A stretch of 64,000 nucleotides of DNA from Prostheceraeus crozeri (lineage: Eukaryota > Platyhelminthes > Polycladida > Euryleptidae). The DNA is taken from contig CAJQUW010001981.1 in assembly GCA_907163375.1 (NCBI GenBank), forward strand, positions 124,001-188,000, in the 5' to 3' direction. Within the stretch, counting starts at the first letter, position 1. Each line of letters opens with the position of its first letter. Of the stretch, positions 22,294 to 34,902 are shown in pieces. The notes under the pieces are model-generated. The model had not been told where the DNA came from. It worked only from the letters and a program-made list of their open reading frames with translations, and made no database searches. Position numbers and translations under genes: made by a program.

Positions 22294-23704
22294 AGTGCGT
22301 TCATGAAGTCACTGCGCACCTAACAATTCAATCCCTGCTTAGTATTTCGTTGTTTAGAAATAGATTGCCAGGGCATTATGAATAGTAAAATTCCTTTGTA
22401 AAAACATCAATTACTACGTGATAACAAAATATATATTTATATCTTACAAAAACTGTTGAAATGTACACCTTGCTCACGAATACAGAGGTCTATTCGACGT
22501 CTCATATTCTCAAACACTCGGTGAATTTCTTCGAGACTGATAGCGGCAATTTGTTGTCGGATGCTATCTCTTAACTCATGTAGATCTTGTGGCTTGCTTC
22601 GGTAGACCTTCTGCTTTACCGCTCCCCACAAGTAAAAGTCCAAGACACTCAAGTCCGGGGATCTTGGAGGCCAAATTCCTTTGGAGATTATTCTGGTTTG
22701 GAATATTTCACCCAAGCATCGAAGTGAGGAATTGGCGGTATGCGCAGTTGCTCCATCTTGTTGGAAGTAAGCAGTTCTTTTTTCATCGTCAGTTAATTCG
22801 TTGACGAACGAAGCAATGATTTCATTACAATATCTTTCTGCTGTAACAGTCTCGGTAAAAAATATTAGTCCAACTATTCGCCTTCTTGACATGGCGCACC
22901 ATACCCCAACTTTGAGAGAATGTAATGGCTTCTCAACAAATTCGTGCGGGTTTTCGCTAGACCATATTCGGGAGTTCTGGTTACTGGCATACCCTGAAAG
23001 ATGAAACCAAGCTTCATCACATAAGAAAGTTTTATCGAGTACATCATTTCCATTCAGATTTTCTTTGAAAAAAAAGCAGTACTGAAGACGCCTATCATGA
23101 TCAGCATCCTTCAATTGATGCTGGCAAGAGATGCGGTATGGATATAGGCCTATGTTCTTTCTCACAGCAGTATGAGCCGCCCCGAGAGATAGACCCACTT
23201 CTTGAGATAAGCGACGCATCGACTTGCTTGGGCTATGAGTCATAGCTTCGGAAATGACATTGACTGCTCAGTTAAGACTGTTGGTCGACCTGAACGTGTT
23301 GCATCGTGCACGGAGCCAGTTTCTCTGAACTTATTGATCAGATTCCTAACAGTGTTTCGATGAGGCAAATCAGTTGTTGGAAATCTCTCTAAAAACTCAT
23401 TCTTCACATCATCAGTGTATTCACCATTGGCTCGGAAAACATGTTCGACCAAGAAGATTCTCTCTTGTATTGACAACACCATACTTAGCTTGGAAGTGCA
23501 ATGTCAAGCTCCCGGGTGCTTCGAAGTGACTGATATTCAACTCGCTGGTCACTATGTTGAATGTCATAAACCAGTCAACTGCGCCTCTTGAAGCATGTAA
23601 ATGGCTCTGTGCAAATGCCAGATATCTATGATTAATTATTACGAGCGTTTGCTTTGACAAAATGTTGTTCAGAACAGGTGCACAGTGACTTTATGAACGC
23701 ACTG
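22294..23704 (-). mobile_element. Complete mariner-type DNA transposon
   Basis: The 27-bp terminal inverted repeats CAGTGCGTTCATGAAGTCAC... match at 25 of 27 positions, with TA on both sides (22292-22293 and 23705-23706). The interior is filled by one transposase on the minus strand. Near-identical ends and an almost intact frame make it one of the youngest elements in the window. It sits in the 3' part of a LINE. Confidence 0.92.
22437..23482 (-). pseudogene. Mariner-type transposase with one frameshift
   Basis: About 350 residues in two overlapping frames. The N-terminal frame (23482 to about 23260) is a helix-turn-helix of the DUF4817 type (IFLVEHVFRANGEYTDDVKN, then RNTVRNLINKFRETGSVHDA). 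The second (to 22437) is the DDE domain: LCDEAWFHLSG (first Asp), YFQQDGATAH (second Asp) and SVLDFYLWG (third Asp). The second and third Asp are separated by 38 residues, not the 34 of classical mariner. A single-base deletion near 23265 shifts the frame just before AMTHSPSKSM; otherwise no stop is seen. The product would cut and paste the element at TA sites. Confidence 0.88.
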
Positions 23705-26356
23705 TATATGATTTTCATTTCAAGAAATATACACTTATCTTATTCATTTGAATTTGCAATGTGCTAGTAGATATTTTCTATGAATTCGATTAAAATGCAT
23801 CTCGGTGTCAGTTTACATGTATTTGCCTACTTTTGAACATAATATCCGAGTCCAATTCTATTTCGGATTTATTGTAGGATACAACTTAGTTAGTTTGCAA
23901 ATGGAGAAGTAACTTCTTGTTAGAATAAAGATCATTGCATTGAGCTATACAGACCAATGTGATGGGTGGATGCAGATATGACCGAAGATTAACATGGAAC
24001 CGTTACGCACTTCAATTCATGCCGGTAGACTGTTCTCTCTGCACCCGGGACTTATTGTCCATCACTACGAAGCAGCCCAATGACTCGGACACGGGCGATC
24101 AAAGCGCAATCCTAATTGAAAATTTGAAAATATTCGGAACTATTGCATGTGTTTTTGCGCTATTACAGGCCTAATTACCATTGTGAAAACAAATTTGTAT
24201 TTTTTAGAGCAATGATAATGTTGTGCTAAAAATACCATCTTCATGACAGTCTCTAAATTTATAATAGGCTAATACGAAGTGTCCTTCTAGCGTCCAAACA
24301 TTGACATAACATCAATTCCATAATTTAAGATGAATCGAACGTTGATAGGTTGAAAATCTGCCTTCAGAAATTAAAACAAATCATCCATAAAATTGATTAA
24401 TCATTTTGTGAAAAAACTGAAATCAACGGGTCCTACTATTTGAATTTCAACAGTAGAAGCTAATATCCCGAATATCCCTGCAATTTGGAGGATCTTCTGG
24501 AGTTGCACACATAAAGCTAATGCACTCACATGCTGTCATGTGAGCTTGGAGCGCACGCATACTGTGAGCCGCTCGAAAAGCTGTTTTGCTTTTTTCGAAA
24601 GGCCAATCAGCTCACCACACCACTTTCTCTGGCAAATGCAACTTTCTTTTAAAAAGCGCACGAACAGGTTTCTGATGGAGACAACTAAATAAGCTTAGAA
24701 GATCTATCATATTATTGTCTATTTGAAATATTCTTATTAAAATGATTTCATTCCAATGAGTAACCCCTGGCTTCTTTCATGGCAATCCTTACACAAGTAG
24801 CCATAATGCTCAAGATATGCAGTATTCATTATACCAGAAGCCATCGGTCGGTTAAGCAGTTCAATAAAGAAAAATAAAATATCAATGGTCTTCAACTGCA
24901 AATTCTGCTAAACACGACGTTTCGTCTTCGACTTAGTCATGGGTTGATATACAGTATTGGACAGAATGGATGCATCACCTTAGGAATTTTCTATATCTGA
25001 CTAGTTAATGTAAAATTGGTGGAGATAATTGTTACAAAGATGATACATGATACATGTTACATGATAAGAGTCTAAAGATACACATCATATTTTCAAAAGG
25101 TTGGAAACAAGTGATCAGGTGCAAGGTCTATTTTGTTGAAACTGGTTTGGAGGCTCCATTGAACACCTGATCCAAAATCATACGCACACTGGTGATGAAA
25201 AGTACTTCTCATGTTAGCCTCGAGCTACATGCTGCGTCTCAGCCTACAGATCTCAAGAAATGCATGGCTTTCGCTTGGATAAGTGAAAAATCTCTCAGCC
25301 AAACACTTCATATGAAATTGCTATCCAAGCAAGTTCTCTCCAAGTGAATTGTGAATACCTAAAAAGGGAACAGTTAACAGAAAACCTTCAAAGGTTGGTT
25401 TAAAATCTTGCCGACTTACAGAAGTAACCACTTCTATCTTACAAGAACTGAAAACGCAGCATTACATTGCGCAAAACGTTCAAGGCATTCATTAAGGAGA
25501 GTGATATTTTCCCATGAATCTCTTGAAATTCAATTTTACCTCTTTATCCAGCGTGTCCACCCTATCTGAGAAAAAAATTCACGTACAATTCAAGTACATG
25601 ACAAAAAATTCACGTACCACTATAGGCCTACGTGCTCGGCAAGCGACAGTTGGTTGAGTCAAAATCATTCAAAAACACTACCCGCAGCAACTGCTCAAAG
25701 AAATGCAGTAATGAGATCTTTACAGTAGACAGATAGTTCTTCAGAACTATCTTGTATACACACTGCACACATAATAATATAAGTGCATTCGATGCTGTTT
25801 TGAAGCCATCATTTCACAAACAGATGGTATTTTTGGTCACTCAATAATCTCTAAATACAACATAATTCACGGCTATAAAAATCAAGGGTAATAATAATGG
25901 AGTTTGTGTTTTTAGATTTCTAGAAGCAGATTAAAACTAAGAATATTAGTGTGCATATTCAAGGAGATAACTTTTTATTTCTTTTTAAAACATCAGGATA
26001 GAAACAATATACTGAGTCCACCATAGCAAAAAAACTAATCGATCTATATATGGGTCTTATAGAGACAAAAAGCCCTAGTATATGACTGCACAATACACAT
26101 GCATACATCTATTACAAAAAGCATAAAATAATTCAGGACACAAAGATGTCAAGACGCTGCTTAACAGAATTTCACAAATTTTGATTGTCTGAACCCAGAC
26201 CTGTTGTTAGTAGCGGCTATATTATACTGGCTGGACTCTGTCCTTCTTTCAAATGCCTGAGGTACATTTCAGTCAATAGTGACTCTATTTTTTTTGATAG
26301 ATGCTAATCTTTCTCTATTATAAATTTAATTTTTGAGGCTGTGCATCTTAAATGTA
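23705..26356. other. Non-coding stretch
   Basis: No exon or complete element recognised. CAGTATTGGACAGAATGGAT at 24952 looks like a single Tc1-type end after TA; no partner was found. Small ATGATACATG repeats occur near 25040. Confidence 0.35.
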
Positions 26357-26360
26357 CAGG

Positions 26361-26436
26361 ACCGCGCTTGGTCGGGTTTGAGCGTCCAGGATTAAGCGGT
26401 CGAAACGCGATCGTCCTGACCAAGTTCCTGTTGATG
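26361..26436 (+). other. Structured repeat with covarying helices, copy 2
   Basis: ACCGC (26361-26365) pairs with GCGGT (26396-26400); CTTGGTC (26367-26373) with GACCAAG (26418-26424); GCGT (26382-26385) with ACGC (26405-26408). Relative to copy 1 at 12311-12380 each helix has changed on both strands. GGGTTTGAG, GGTCGAAAC and TGATGA are shared. Confidence 0.5.
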
Positions 26437-26518
26437 AACTCATTAAAAATAGTCAAATAATTTGTATGCATATTTTGCACAATTCTATTTCGTTTTAGCT
26501 TAAGGAACTACAAAGCAC

Positions 26519-26590
26519 CATAACGCTCCAAACAAAGTCTGACTTAAGTCAGCACCGTCCAAGACCCCAGTAGGGGTAAAAAGTGACGTA
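26519..26590 (+). mobile_element. tRNA-derived SINE, 3' fragment
   Basis: AGCACCGTCCAAGACCCCAG and TAGGGGTAAAAAGTGACGT match the 3' body of the SINE at 54989-55140. The tRNA-like head is missing. Confidence 0.65.
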
Positions 26591-26599
26591 AAATCCGTA

Positions 26600-27890
26600 A
26601 AAACTAATATTAATTCTCTTACACACCAGGTAGATTTTAGATAGCGTAATCCCGCTGTGTTATTAGCTAGATCTGGTATTTTGATTGGAAACAGACCTGT
26701 CCTCTTATCATCTGAATGGGCAGACTGTTAAATAGAATCTTTTCAATATATAAGTGATAAACATAATTTTGAACAGAACGACTTACTCGCCAATTCATTA
26801 CACATGAGGAGAGGAGAAGCGTTGTTTGTCCTTCTAGTAAGTATTTTTTGGACATTTTAGGATATAAAACTTTTCTTTTAAATCATACTTTGTACCTATT
26901 GAAAATTAACTAGTCATTAGCTTGTTTTTTTTAACTTTGTTACCTTGACGCACTTTGCTACGTTGAATATCTACATGTTTATGACTTTCTTTTTTGTAAC
27001 ATACTTTTTTGTATAACCAAGTCAGAGTTGTTGCAACAACGGAAGAAAAACAATTTAGCACATGTAACAAGAATCAGTGGATATCAAGCAGGAGTAAATA
27101 GCAGTAAATACCACTATCTGCGCAACTGAGCTGAAATTCACGTACACCTTCGCATTTTCCCAAAATTCACGCACATTTTCATAATTTTCAAAATTCACGT
27201 ACATACGTGAATTTCACGTACTGGACACCCTGTTTATCCGACACGTGAGGAGACATGTGATAAACAGGAACAACTCAAGATACACAGTGTAACACGAGTG
27301 AGGAATGAAGGTGACACGTTCTCGACATGAGGCGTTGTGGATACTGATGATGTAAGAACAATTGAATGGGTAGGCCTACTTGACATTTTGAACGAGAAGA
27401 TGATCGCTGTCATGGAAAAAGGGACTACATCCCTATTTTAGCACGAAGTTAACCTATGTCCACGTACGAAGGCAGTGCCATCCATGTCATAAAACTGTGA
27501 AATCGTTCTTGATCTGGTATAAGGCAAAACAACCCAATCGAGAACTAGCACATGGATTGCTGAATGATCTTAAAGAACAAGGTTTAGTTTCAGGTCCGAT
27601 GCCATCACGTGGTATGCATGCGATGTCACTGATCAACTTGAAAGATTTTTCAGCTGAACAAAAACAGCAACGTAGTGAAATATACTAAATTCTTCATCTG
27701 ATTTGTGTGATGGAATTGGTGATTGATCATTTGCAACCATAGCCACCGTCCGCTGATTCCGGAAGGACTTTCTAGGAAGAAATAACAATACGCAAAATTT
27801 GCGTCTCCTTTAGTCTAAAATTGGTGACAAATTAACATTTTAAACCAGAAAACAAAGCCCGATGTTTATAACATTCACTTCTTCTCAAAG
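26600..27890. other. Non-coding stretch
   Basis: No gene firmly supported. A frame at 27483-27688 (KSFLIWYKAKQPNRELAHGL, then LNDLKEQGLVSGP) faintly recalls the last helices of a death domain, but the possible acceptor before it is weak and I do not call it a gene. Confidence 0.3.
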
Positions 27891-27894
27891 GCAA

Positions 27895-27931
27895 TTCGTT
27901 GAGTAGGACCGAAGGCTTGAAACGTCGGACC
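27895..27931 (+). other. Degenerate hammerhead-like motif
   Basis: TTGAGTAGGACCGAAGGCTT is followed by GAAACGTCGG. The pattern (core, GACC-loop-GGCT stem, GAAAC) recalls hammerhead motifs of Penelope-like elements, with several departures. No PLE coding remnant adjoins it. Confidence 0.3.
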
Positions 27932-28643
27932 TTGTTATTTGGCCTGTATTAGTCGTTTCACCATAGAGTAAAGGAGGAACAAATCCAACAGACGTGTCTT
28001 TAGACGGAAGTGTTAAATAATGTACAGTCTACTAGCCATATCGGGTCAAATGTTAAGTCTCGTTAGTCAGCTCGCATAATTCGGCGCGTACAGTTCGTTA
28101 AGGGGCCGAATGGTGCGGATGCTATGCCACGTGCTCATAGTGAATCAGAGAATCCAGATATAATTCTCATCATGATATCTTCACTTCAATCACAAGTTCC
28201 GGTCTATTTCGACGTTCTGGGCTCTGCAACCTCCTTCCCCCGCTCGACGAGGTTGGTTGACACGTGCCATGGTACTGATATGGCACGATTTCGCTTAACC
28301 GGATACCCTTTCAGGCGACTTCTAATGACAAACATTAAGATCAAAAGCAATCCATTGATAAAAACAAAAACTAAATTTCAAAGAATCATTTTATTTGGAA
28401 ACGGTTTAATAATGACCATTTTCCTAAAATTATAAACACATATCTCACGAAATTCAACAAATACTTTCCACAATATCAATAATAAAATCTGATAAAATAT
28501 ATCAAGAAAATATATAATCAAATATTGTATATCATTTGAAGAGTTCTCTAATAAAAAATCTAAATGAGTATGAATGCTAACGGTCGATGACTTCATACTA
28601 ATTCCGTAATTATTTTCTTATGATGCAAATATGGAAATATAAT
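27932..28643. other. Non-coding stretch
   Basis: Nothing recognised. A frame of 103 residues at 28124-28435 has no known domain. Confidence 0.3.
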
Positions 28644-28823
28644 GTCACTTCTCTCCTACTAGGGGCTTGGACCGCGCTGGCATGATCAGAATTCGGATGC
28701 AGCGATGTGATGCCTTTAGTCCGGATGTCTTTCCTGCCGACTTCCAATGACACTCTTCGGGGCTCGACCTCTGGACCAATAGATCGCTAAGCCAATCACT
28801 TGACCACTGTGCCACGGTGATGG
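28644..28823 (-). mobile_element. tRNA-derived SINE, copy 1
   Basis: On the minus strand the head CCGTGGCACAGTGG (pol III A box) is followed by CAGAGGTCGAGCCCCGA (B box), then the body found also at 40112-40266 and 54989-55140. It ends near CCAAGCCCCTAGTAGGAG. Confidence 0.85.
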
Positions 28824-29414
28824 TTTGAAAACATGGAAATCATGGAATATTATGTACTGAAATCGCCCCTTTTCAATATCTTTCACATGAAAATGAGCAA
28901 CACAGGCCAAAGTCAATATTGCGATAAATAAATTTGGTTTGAAGAGATTTCAAGGAGTTGGCTCCAGAAAAGGAGATTATTGATGATCAAAAGGCTTTCG
29001 GTGAAAGCGTCTTTCAAGCAGTGATATTCAACCTGATACTTAGATATTTTGGCAATTACTTTCCATCTTCTATCTCTATATTATTCACATTTTCGCATGA
29101 CATTTATTACTGTAAAATTGGATAAAAATTGCCTAGCGTCTTCGTTGACGCACTGTAGAGACATCTACAGACATCGTTTTCTTGTTTCCATATTCATTAT
29201 ACATATTTTATGACCTCCTTAATTAATTTTTGCAAAAAAACTGCAATTCATCTGAATTGTGAAATTCTAATCAATTATTTGACAAAATGGAAGACTATGG
29301 AATCCTCGACCGTTGTGCTATTTTTACTAAACTACAGCATTACCTGTGGGGAATAGAAAATGGTCACAGTCGATATATTGCAAGAATGTCTCTAAAATGG
29401 GGAAGGAGTAGTCC
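28824..29414. other. Probable 3' UTR and downstream DNA of the 29.4-30.2 kb gene
   Basis: On the minus strand this follows the stop codon at 29415. AATAAA occurs about 310 bases downstream (TTTATT at about 29102 on the plus strand) and could be a poly(A) signal. Confidence 0.3.
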
Positions 29415-30182
29415 TCATTCATTGGTTAAGATATTTCGGAACCAGATAGGTTTTCTGAGATTCACTCGACAAGGAGGCGAATTGAGAAGTCGCTGAGGAG
29501 GGTCACATTCAGCCTGCCATCTCAACATCCCCGGAGTCGATTTATGGCTCTCCAATCCATTCACGCGCGCAGGGAGGCTCTCCAATCCATTCATTCGGGA
29601 TGGAATGTTGTCATAATTGTAAGTTCCGTTCCTGAGTTCACTACAAATGATGTTTCTGAGTTCTGTCACTGCTTCTCTGTGTCTTTGAATGGCCTCGATC
29701 ACACGTGCCCGAAACACTTCACTCTGTACGGATGCATCGCTCAGCGAGCTTCGTCCTGGACGATCACTGAAGGTAACATGATGTTGAGAAGGCATTGCTG
29801 ACGTGCTGTGATGACTTGAAGTGAAAGCCTCCGTCGGACGATCACGGACAGGCACTGTGTCACAGCTGAAATGAAAGTCTGTTCTAGTATCCGCCGTAGA
29901 CTTGCTGTTACCTAACGGCAAGTCCAAATATTCACTGTCAATTCTTAATTGATCATTCTGTCCGCGCATTTGCTTCAAGAGGGAGTTCTCACGCGACAAT
30001 CTCTCGACACGATCCAGTAATTCTTGCACAATCACGCGTGTGTCATCTGGCCTGTCCATTGGATAAACGTCTTGACTTCGAACACTTCCAGCAATATCGT
30101 AATATTCGGGCAATAACTCGTTGGCCAAACTGATGCTTTCTTCGTCCAAATCTTCGTCACCAGTTATTGAGTCGCGACAGAT
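29415..30182 (-). CDS. Large terminal exon of an unidentified coiled-coil protein
   Basis: A 256-codon frame begins right after a strong acceptor (ACTTCTACCTTGCAG, CAG at 30183-30185) in phase 0 and runs to a stop at 29415. No ATG-led start is needed or seen. Residues about 48-75 form a leucine-rich coiled coil (VIVQELLDRVERLSRENSLL). Tyrosine motifs are spaced through the first half: PEYYDIAGS, DVYPMD, SEYLDLP. The middle is Ser/His rich, and a short internal repeat occurs near the end (SRMNGLES, ARVNGLES). Family unknown. The motifs would suit an intracellular scaffold or a receptor tail. The exon at 55193-55331 ends in a matching phase. Confidence 0.6.
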   Translation of the reverse strand: MCRDSITGDEDLDEESISLANELLPEYYDIAGSVRSQDVYPMDRPDDTRVIVQELLDRVERLSRENSLLKQMRGQNDQLRIDSEYLDLPLGNSKSTADTRTDFHFSCDTVPVRDRPTEAFTSSHHSTSAMPSQHHVTFSDRPGRSSLSDASVQSEVFRARVIEAIQRHREAVTELRNIICSELRNGTYNYDNIPSRMNGLESLPARVNGLESHKSTPGMLRWQAECDPPQRLLNSPPCRVNLRKPIWFRNILTNE

Positions 30183-31689
30183 CTGCAAGGTAGAAGTGAC
30201 ACGCTAGGAATAGTCAAGTCGTTGTTGGCAACACAATCTCGATGTAAAAAGCGACATAATTGATGTCATCTGTTTATGCACACTGTCAGCGGTGCGCTAT
30301 CATAAACCAATTCTTTACTGGAGGACCAATTGTTTATCTGTCAGAGTTAGACAGCACGATGTGAACGTCATATTCGTGCTCTCAGATTCAACATAAAATG
30401 TGAAATTCCAAATGCGAATGATGTCCAGCAAGCTACGAAAGAAAATATTTTCACTTCCAAGTTTATCAGAAATTAGCTGACCGGTAACGCTGGTCATTTC
30501 AGACCTCACAAGAAAAAGAAAGTGATAGTTCAAACACTAGAAACGAATTGGTGAAATAAGTTCTTCTGATGACATTGGTTGAGTTCCTTAAATTCATATA
30601 GATAATAAAAAATACAATTTTCTACGGCCGCCGTGCAGTTTTCTACTACATTTATATTTTCTACATATTCTTATAGAATTGAGGAAACTGTCTCTTCAAG
30701 GTCAGATTTACAGTTCACTTGAAACAGAGTTCAAATTAGTTGATTGCGTTGCGCCTGTTTCTGACAGAATACAGAAGTATTCTCTGTATTAGTAGTTCAG
30801 CAGAAAATGAGCGCATGCAAGCATTTTGAAAGCAGTCTGAGAATTTCTGTTTGATTGTCAGCTTATTCCACAATTTTGTATTATTCCTCTTTCTTCATGT
30901 AGTTTATTTTATCTATTTCGCATGTTTTTGTTATAATTTTGTCATTTTTCCAAATTCTTTTCTACTGTTTCCATGCAATCATGTTGCACTTTCTGTCTTA
31001 CCTATTCACGTGAATTGACTTAATATTCCTCTATATTGTTTGTCATGCTTCTCACTCTCATACTACTTTCAAGTTGATTTGCATGCGTTCATTTTCTGTC
31101 ATAAGCTATGTACTTAATCATCAACAGTTCTGTGCTTTTGCTATGTCATTCTGTCGTAAACCTTCAAAGAGGCAGCGTGAATTCGGGTCAAATAAATTCC
31201 ATAATGGACTTCATAAATTCCTAATGAAGACAGTTCGATATTCAGTGAAGAAATAAAGGTTGAACTTTGAAATAATTTTTCAGAACAGTAAACAACACGA
31301 TAAACATTATAAAACTCACTACATTGGTCGCACTTGATGACTCATTGAAGCATATGAGCCGTCAGAGAAATGACTAGAAAAACAGAAAATTATTGTGAAA
31401 TTAAATATCGCAGTTCTGATTAACTCTCAAATCGCTTTGCAAGTTTTTCCCTTTTGTTGTCATGTTGCAATCATCGACCGATGTTTATTTTAATCTGGAC
31501 AATAAATGTTATATGATGGCAACGTGAGTATCTAGGACAATTAGATGAAAGAGCTGTTACACAGAGGGAAAATCAGTTCGGGTACAAGAATTTTATATTG
31601 CGGTCTATGACAATGATAATTAAGATGAAAGTTACATTTGGTGACATTTGTCACTTGATTAAAACTGTTAATTCAATGTCTCCACAAAC
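30183..31689. other. Probable intron, nothing recognised
   Basis: No exon, RNA or bounded repeat seen between the acceptor at 30183 and the LINE at 31690. Confidence 0.35.
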
Positions 31690-34490
31690 AGATCAACGAT
31701 TTTGCATTCAATCTTTCGACTACTAAAAAGTGATATTGGTCGACGTCGACATGACTTGGAAATCCCATCTATCGAAATGTTATGTGTTGAGTTATATCCC
31801 GATACTTCCTATTCATGTATAGTGATGGTTTTATATCGACCACCTGATGATGATCGACAGATTGGCGTCTGGTCAAGCGAACTATCTGTTTCAATCAGAA
31901 AAGTTCAAAATGAAAGACGCAAATTTATTATTATTGGAGATTTCAATGTTGATATTAGTTAGAGAAATTGTCAATCAGTGGAGCTTCGTGAAATTCTTGA
32001 GCTCGAAAATGATGTGTATCAGTTAATTAATGCACCTACCCAAGTGGTTGGCTCCAGCACCTCCTTATTGGACCATGTCTTCGTTTCCGACCCAAATAAC
32101 ATTATTGAATCTGGTGTGATCAAGTCTAAACTGAGTGATCATTTCCCAGTATTCGTATCTTGTCGTCTAAATGCTCCCCGTATGCGTAATGGAGGCATTA
32201 TATGTTATCGTAGAATGAAACATTTCAATATCAAAGCCTTTCAAGATGATCTTGCTCTTCAGCCTTGGTCCATCATAGAGGTATTTGATGATATTGACGA
32301 CAATATTGGAACTTGGTGTGACCTGTTCAAATCTTGTGTTGAAAAACATGCTCCACTCACAAAAAAGAGAGTGAAGAATCTAAAATTGCCGGAGTGGTGG
32401 ACAACCGAGATCAATGATGCTATTCGTGAGAGAGACCAAACAGACAAATCGTCTAATATACAAACTTATCGACGTCTACGTAATAAGGTGCAGTACTTGA
32501 TCCGGGAGGCCAAGAAGAACTATTATTCTTCTCTACTTACTAGACCTAGTGGGTCTTCCTCAACTTCAAAGTTTTGGCAATATTTTCGCGAACTCTGTCC
32601 AAAGGAAAAATCTCGATTACCGACAAAACTATCGGTTGATGGTGTACTCCATACCGATGACTGTGCCATTGCCAAAGCATTTAGTGAGCAATTCATTAAT
32701 CAAGTATCAATTTCAACATCTTTGCCATGCAGCAACGGACAGTCACAGTACAAAGCACTTGATCGAGAACATGGTCCGAAATAAAGAAATAAACGAGAAA
32801 TTTTCTATACCTCATCTGACCGAATCTTTCGTTCTGAAAGAGTTGAGGAAGTTGAAACCCAACAAAGCCACTGGTCCAGATGGCATAAGCAGCAAATTTC
32901 TGAAATTTGGTGCTGATTGTATCTATGTCTCCTTGGCTAAAATTCTAAACAAATGTATTGACAGCTCAATCTTCCCGTCGTCATGGAAGCAAGCCAAAGT
33001 ACTTCCTCTTTTCAAGTCTGGAGAAAAGTCCGATCCAGGAAATTACCGCCCGATAAGTATTTTATCAGTCTTATCAAAAGTTCTTGAAAGGCATATCCAC
33101 AACAGTTTGATGGCATTTTTAAATAAGCATGGCCTATTGTTCACAAATCAATCTGGTTTCAGACAGTTTCACTCATGCGAGACAGCTCTACTTCGTATGT
33201 ACAACTCCTGGTCTCAAGATTCTCAAACAAGAACATAGTGGGTTGTATCTTTTTGGACTTTAAAAAGGCCTTTGAAACCGTCCTCATAACATATTATTTG
33301 AAAAATGGAAATGTATAACTTCTCCCAAAGATCTCTTGCATTTTTTGAAAGCTACTTGTGTCAAAGAAGTCAGCGGGTGCAGATACGAGCTGCTTCCTCC
33401 GAGAAACAATTCATTCTGAAAGGCGTTCCTCAGGGATCTATTTTGGGACCCCTACTGTTTCTTGTATTTATCAACGATTTGCACCTTGTGGTCAAACATT
33501 CCTCTATAGACATCTACGCAGACGACACGACGCTACACTTAGATTCGAAGAATGTCAAAGAGTTGGAGACCCTCCTAAACTTAGACCTTAAGCTCGTGAG
33601 CGATTGGTGCAAGTGGAATGAAATCTCTATAAATCCCTCCAAGACCAGGGGATGTTACTTACCACTAACCAGCGTCGGAGATTCGTAGAGGAGAGGCTAC
33701 AGCTAAAAATTGACAACAGCGATGTAACATTTGTCGATTACCACAAGACCCTCGGGGTTATTCTAGAAAAAAGCCTATCATGGAATCGGCACGTGGACTA
33801 TATTAGCAAGAAGGTGAAGCCCAAGCTCTTTTTGCTACAGAAGATCAAGGCATATTTGCCTCATTTTGCGAGGCTTCAATTTGCTTCATCGTTTATTATT
33901 CCGCACTTAGATTTCTGCATTCCTGTATGGGGACATGGAAGTGAATCAAATTCAAATCGCCTCGATAGACTGATGGGAAAATTGATGCGTCATATCTTGA
34001 ATGTTCCGGCAATCGATAATGTACCAAAAATTGAGCTATTTGAACGGCTACAGTGGCTTCCTATAAGATATCGTGCCAAATACAAAACCTGCATACAAGT
34101 GTTCAAGCGCTAAATAACATTGGCCCTTCATATCTTAGCGAGCTGGTAGGCTATAAACAGTGCAATCGTTCACATTCGTTCATCCTACGACTCGTTCACT
34201 TTGAACATACCATTCAGTCGATCAGTTTTGGGGATGTCATCGTTTAGTGTTGTCGGGCCTAAGTCATACAACGAACTCCCAATTGATGTGCGACAATGCG
34301 ATACGTTGACCAACTTTAAAAGAAAGTGCTATGAATTTATTGTCAGTTGTCCTTCGGAATGACTTCATAATGTTTATTGTTTTTTATTTTACACGTATCT
34401 TTGTAGTGTATTTGCTCGACCATATCGAAAACAGGCTCCGCGCCTAATGTGTATCGAGCTAAAATAAAGCCTTTATTATTATTATTATAC
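31690..34490 (+). mobile_element. Long LINE copy (CR1/L2-like, Jockey superfamily)
   Basis: It starts inside the APE endonuclease (VLYRPPDDD; FIIIGDFNVDI near 31930; SDHFPVFVSC near 32140) and continues into RT with KPNKATGPDGISSKFLK (32858), DPGNYRPISILSVLSKVLER (33030), KGVPQGSILGPLLF (33418), YADDTTLHL (33518) and the thumb LGVILEKSLSWNRHVDYI. The C-terminal part (PIRYRAKYKTCIQVFK; GPKSYNELPIDVRQCDTLTN) is typical of CR1/L2 relatives. The 3' end is a TTA repeat at 34470-34488. A TAG at 31960 and several frameshifts (about 32780, 33235-33300, 33660, 34110) make it inactive. The 5' end is truncated. Confidence 0.9.
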
Positions 34491-34902
34491 TACCAAAGAG
34501 AGGCACACTTTCTGCTGTGAACATCCATCAATGAAGTTCACGCAATCATTACACCAACCCGCTGTGTAGCAAATGACATTGAACGGCGCTCTTGTACACA
34601 AAAGACAGATCATTAGAAGTAAGTTTAATTGTTTTGTTTACAGATCCTTTGCATTCACTTGCATGGAACCGACGTCAATACAATGACCTATGTCGTGAAG
34701 TGATTGAAGTCCACTGTCTCAACAATATTTCATTGTTTTATTTTTAGGAAGTGTCAAAAAGAACTATTGTCAGAGGCGTTTCAGCACGCATTGTTTACCA
34801 TCTTCAGTGACAACTGACAGGTGACCAAAATTCCAATAAGGAAAATGTACAATTGTATATGCCTATGGGTTTCAAATGCATTGTAAGTTGACTTGTATTT
34901 TA
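34491..34902. other. Spacer between LINE and Tc1 element
   Basis: I see nothing identifiable. Confidence 0.3.

Noticed and set aside
27483-27688. Death-domain exon
   Set aside because: The resemblance is faint, the possible acceptor is poor in pyrimidines and no neighbouring exon was found.
31978-34113. Host genes in the 32-34 kb region
   Set aside because: Endonuclease, RT and thumb motifs in order show a single decayed LINE.
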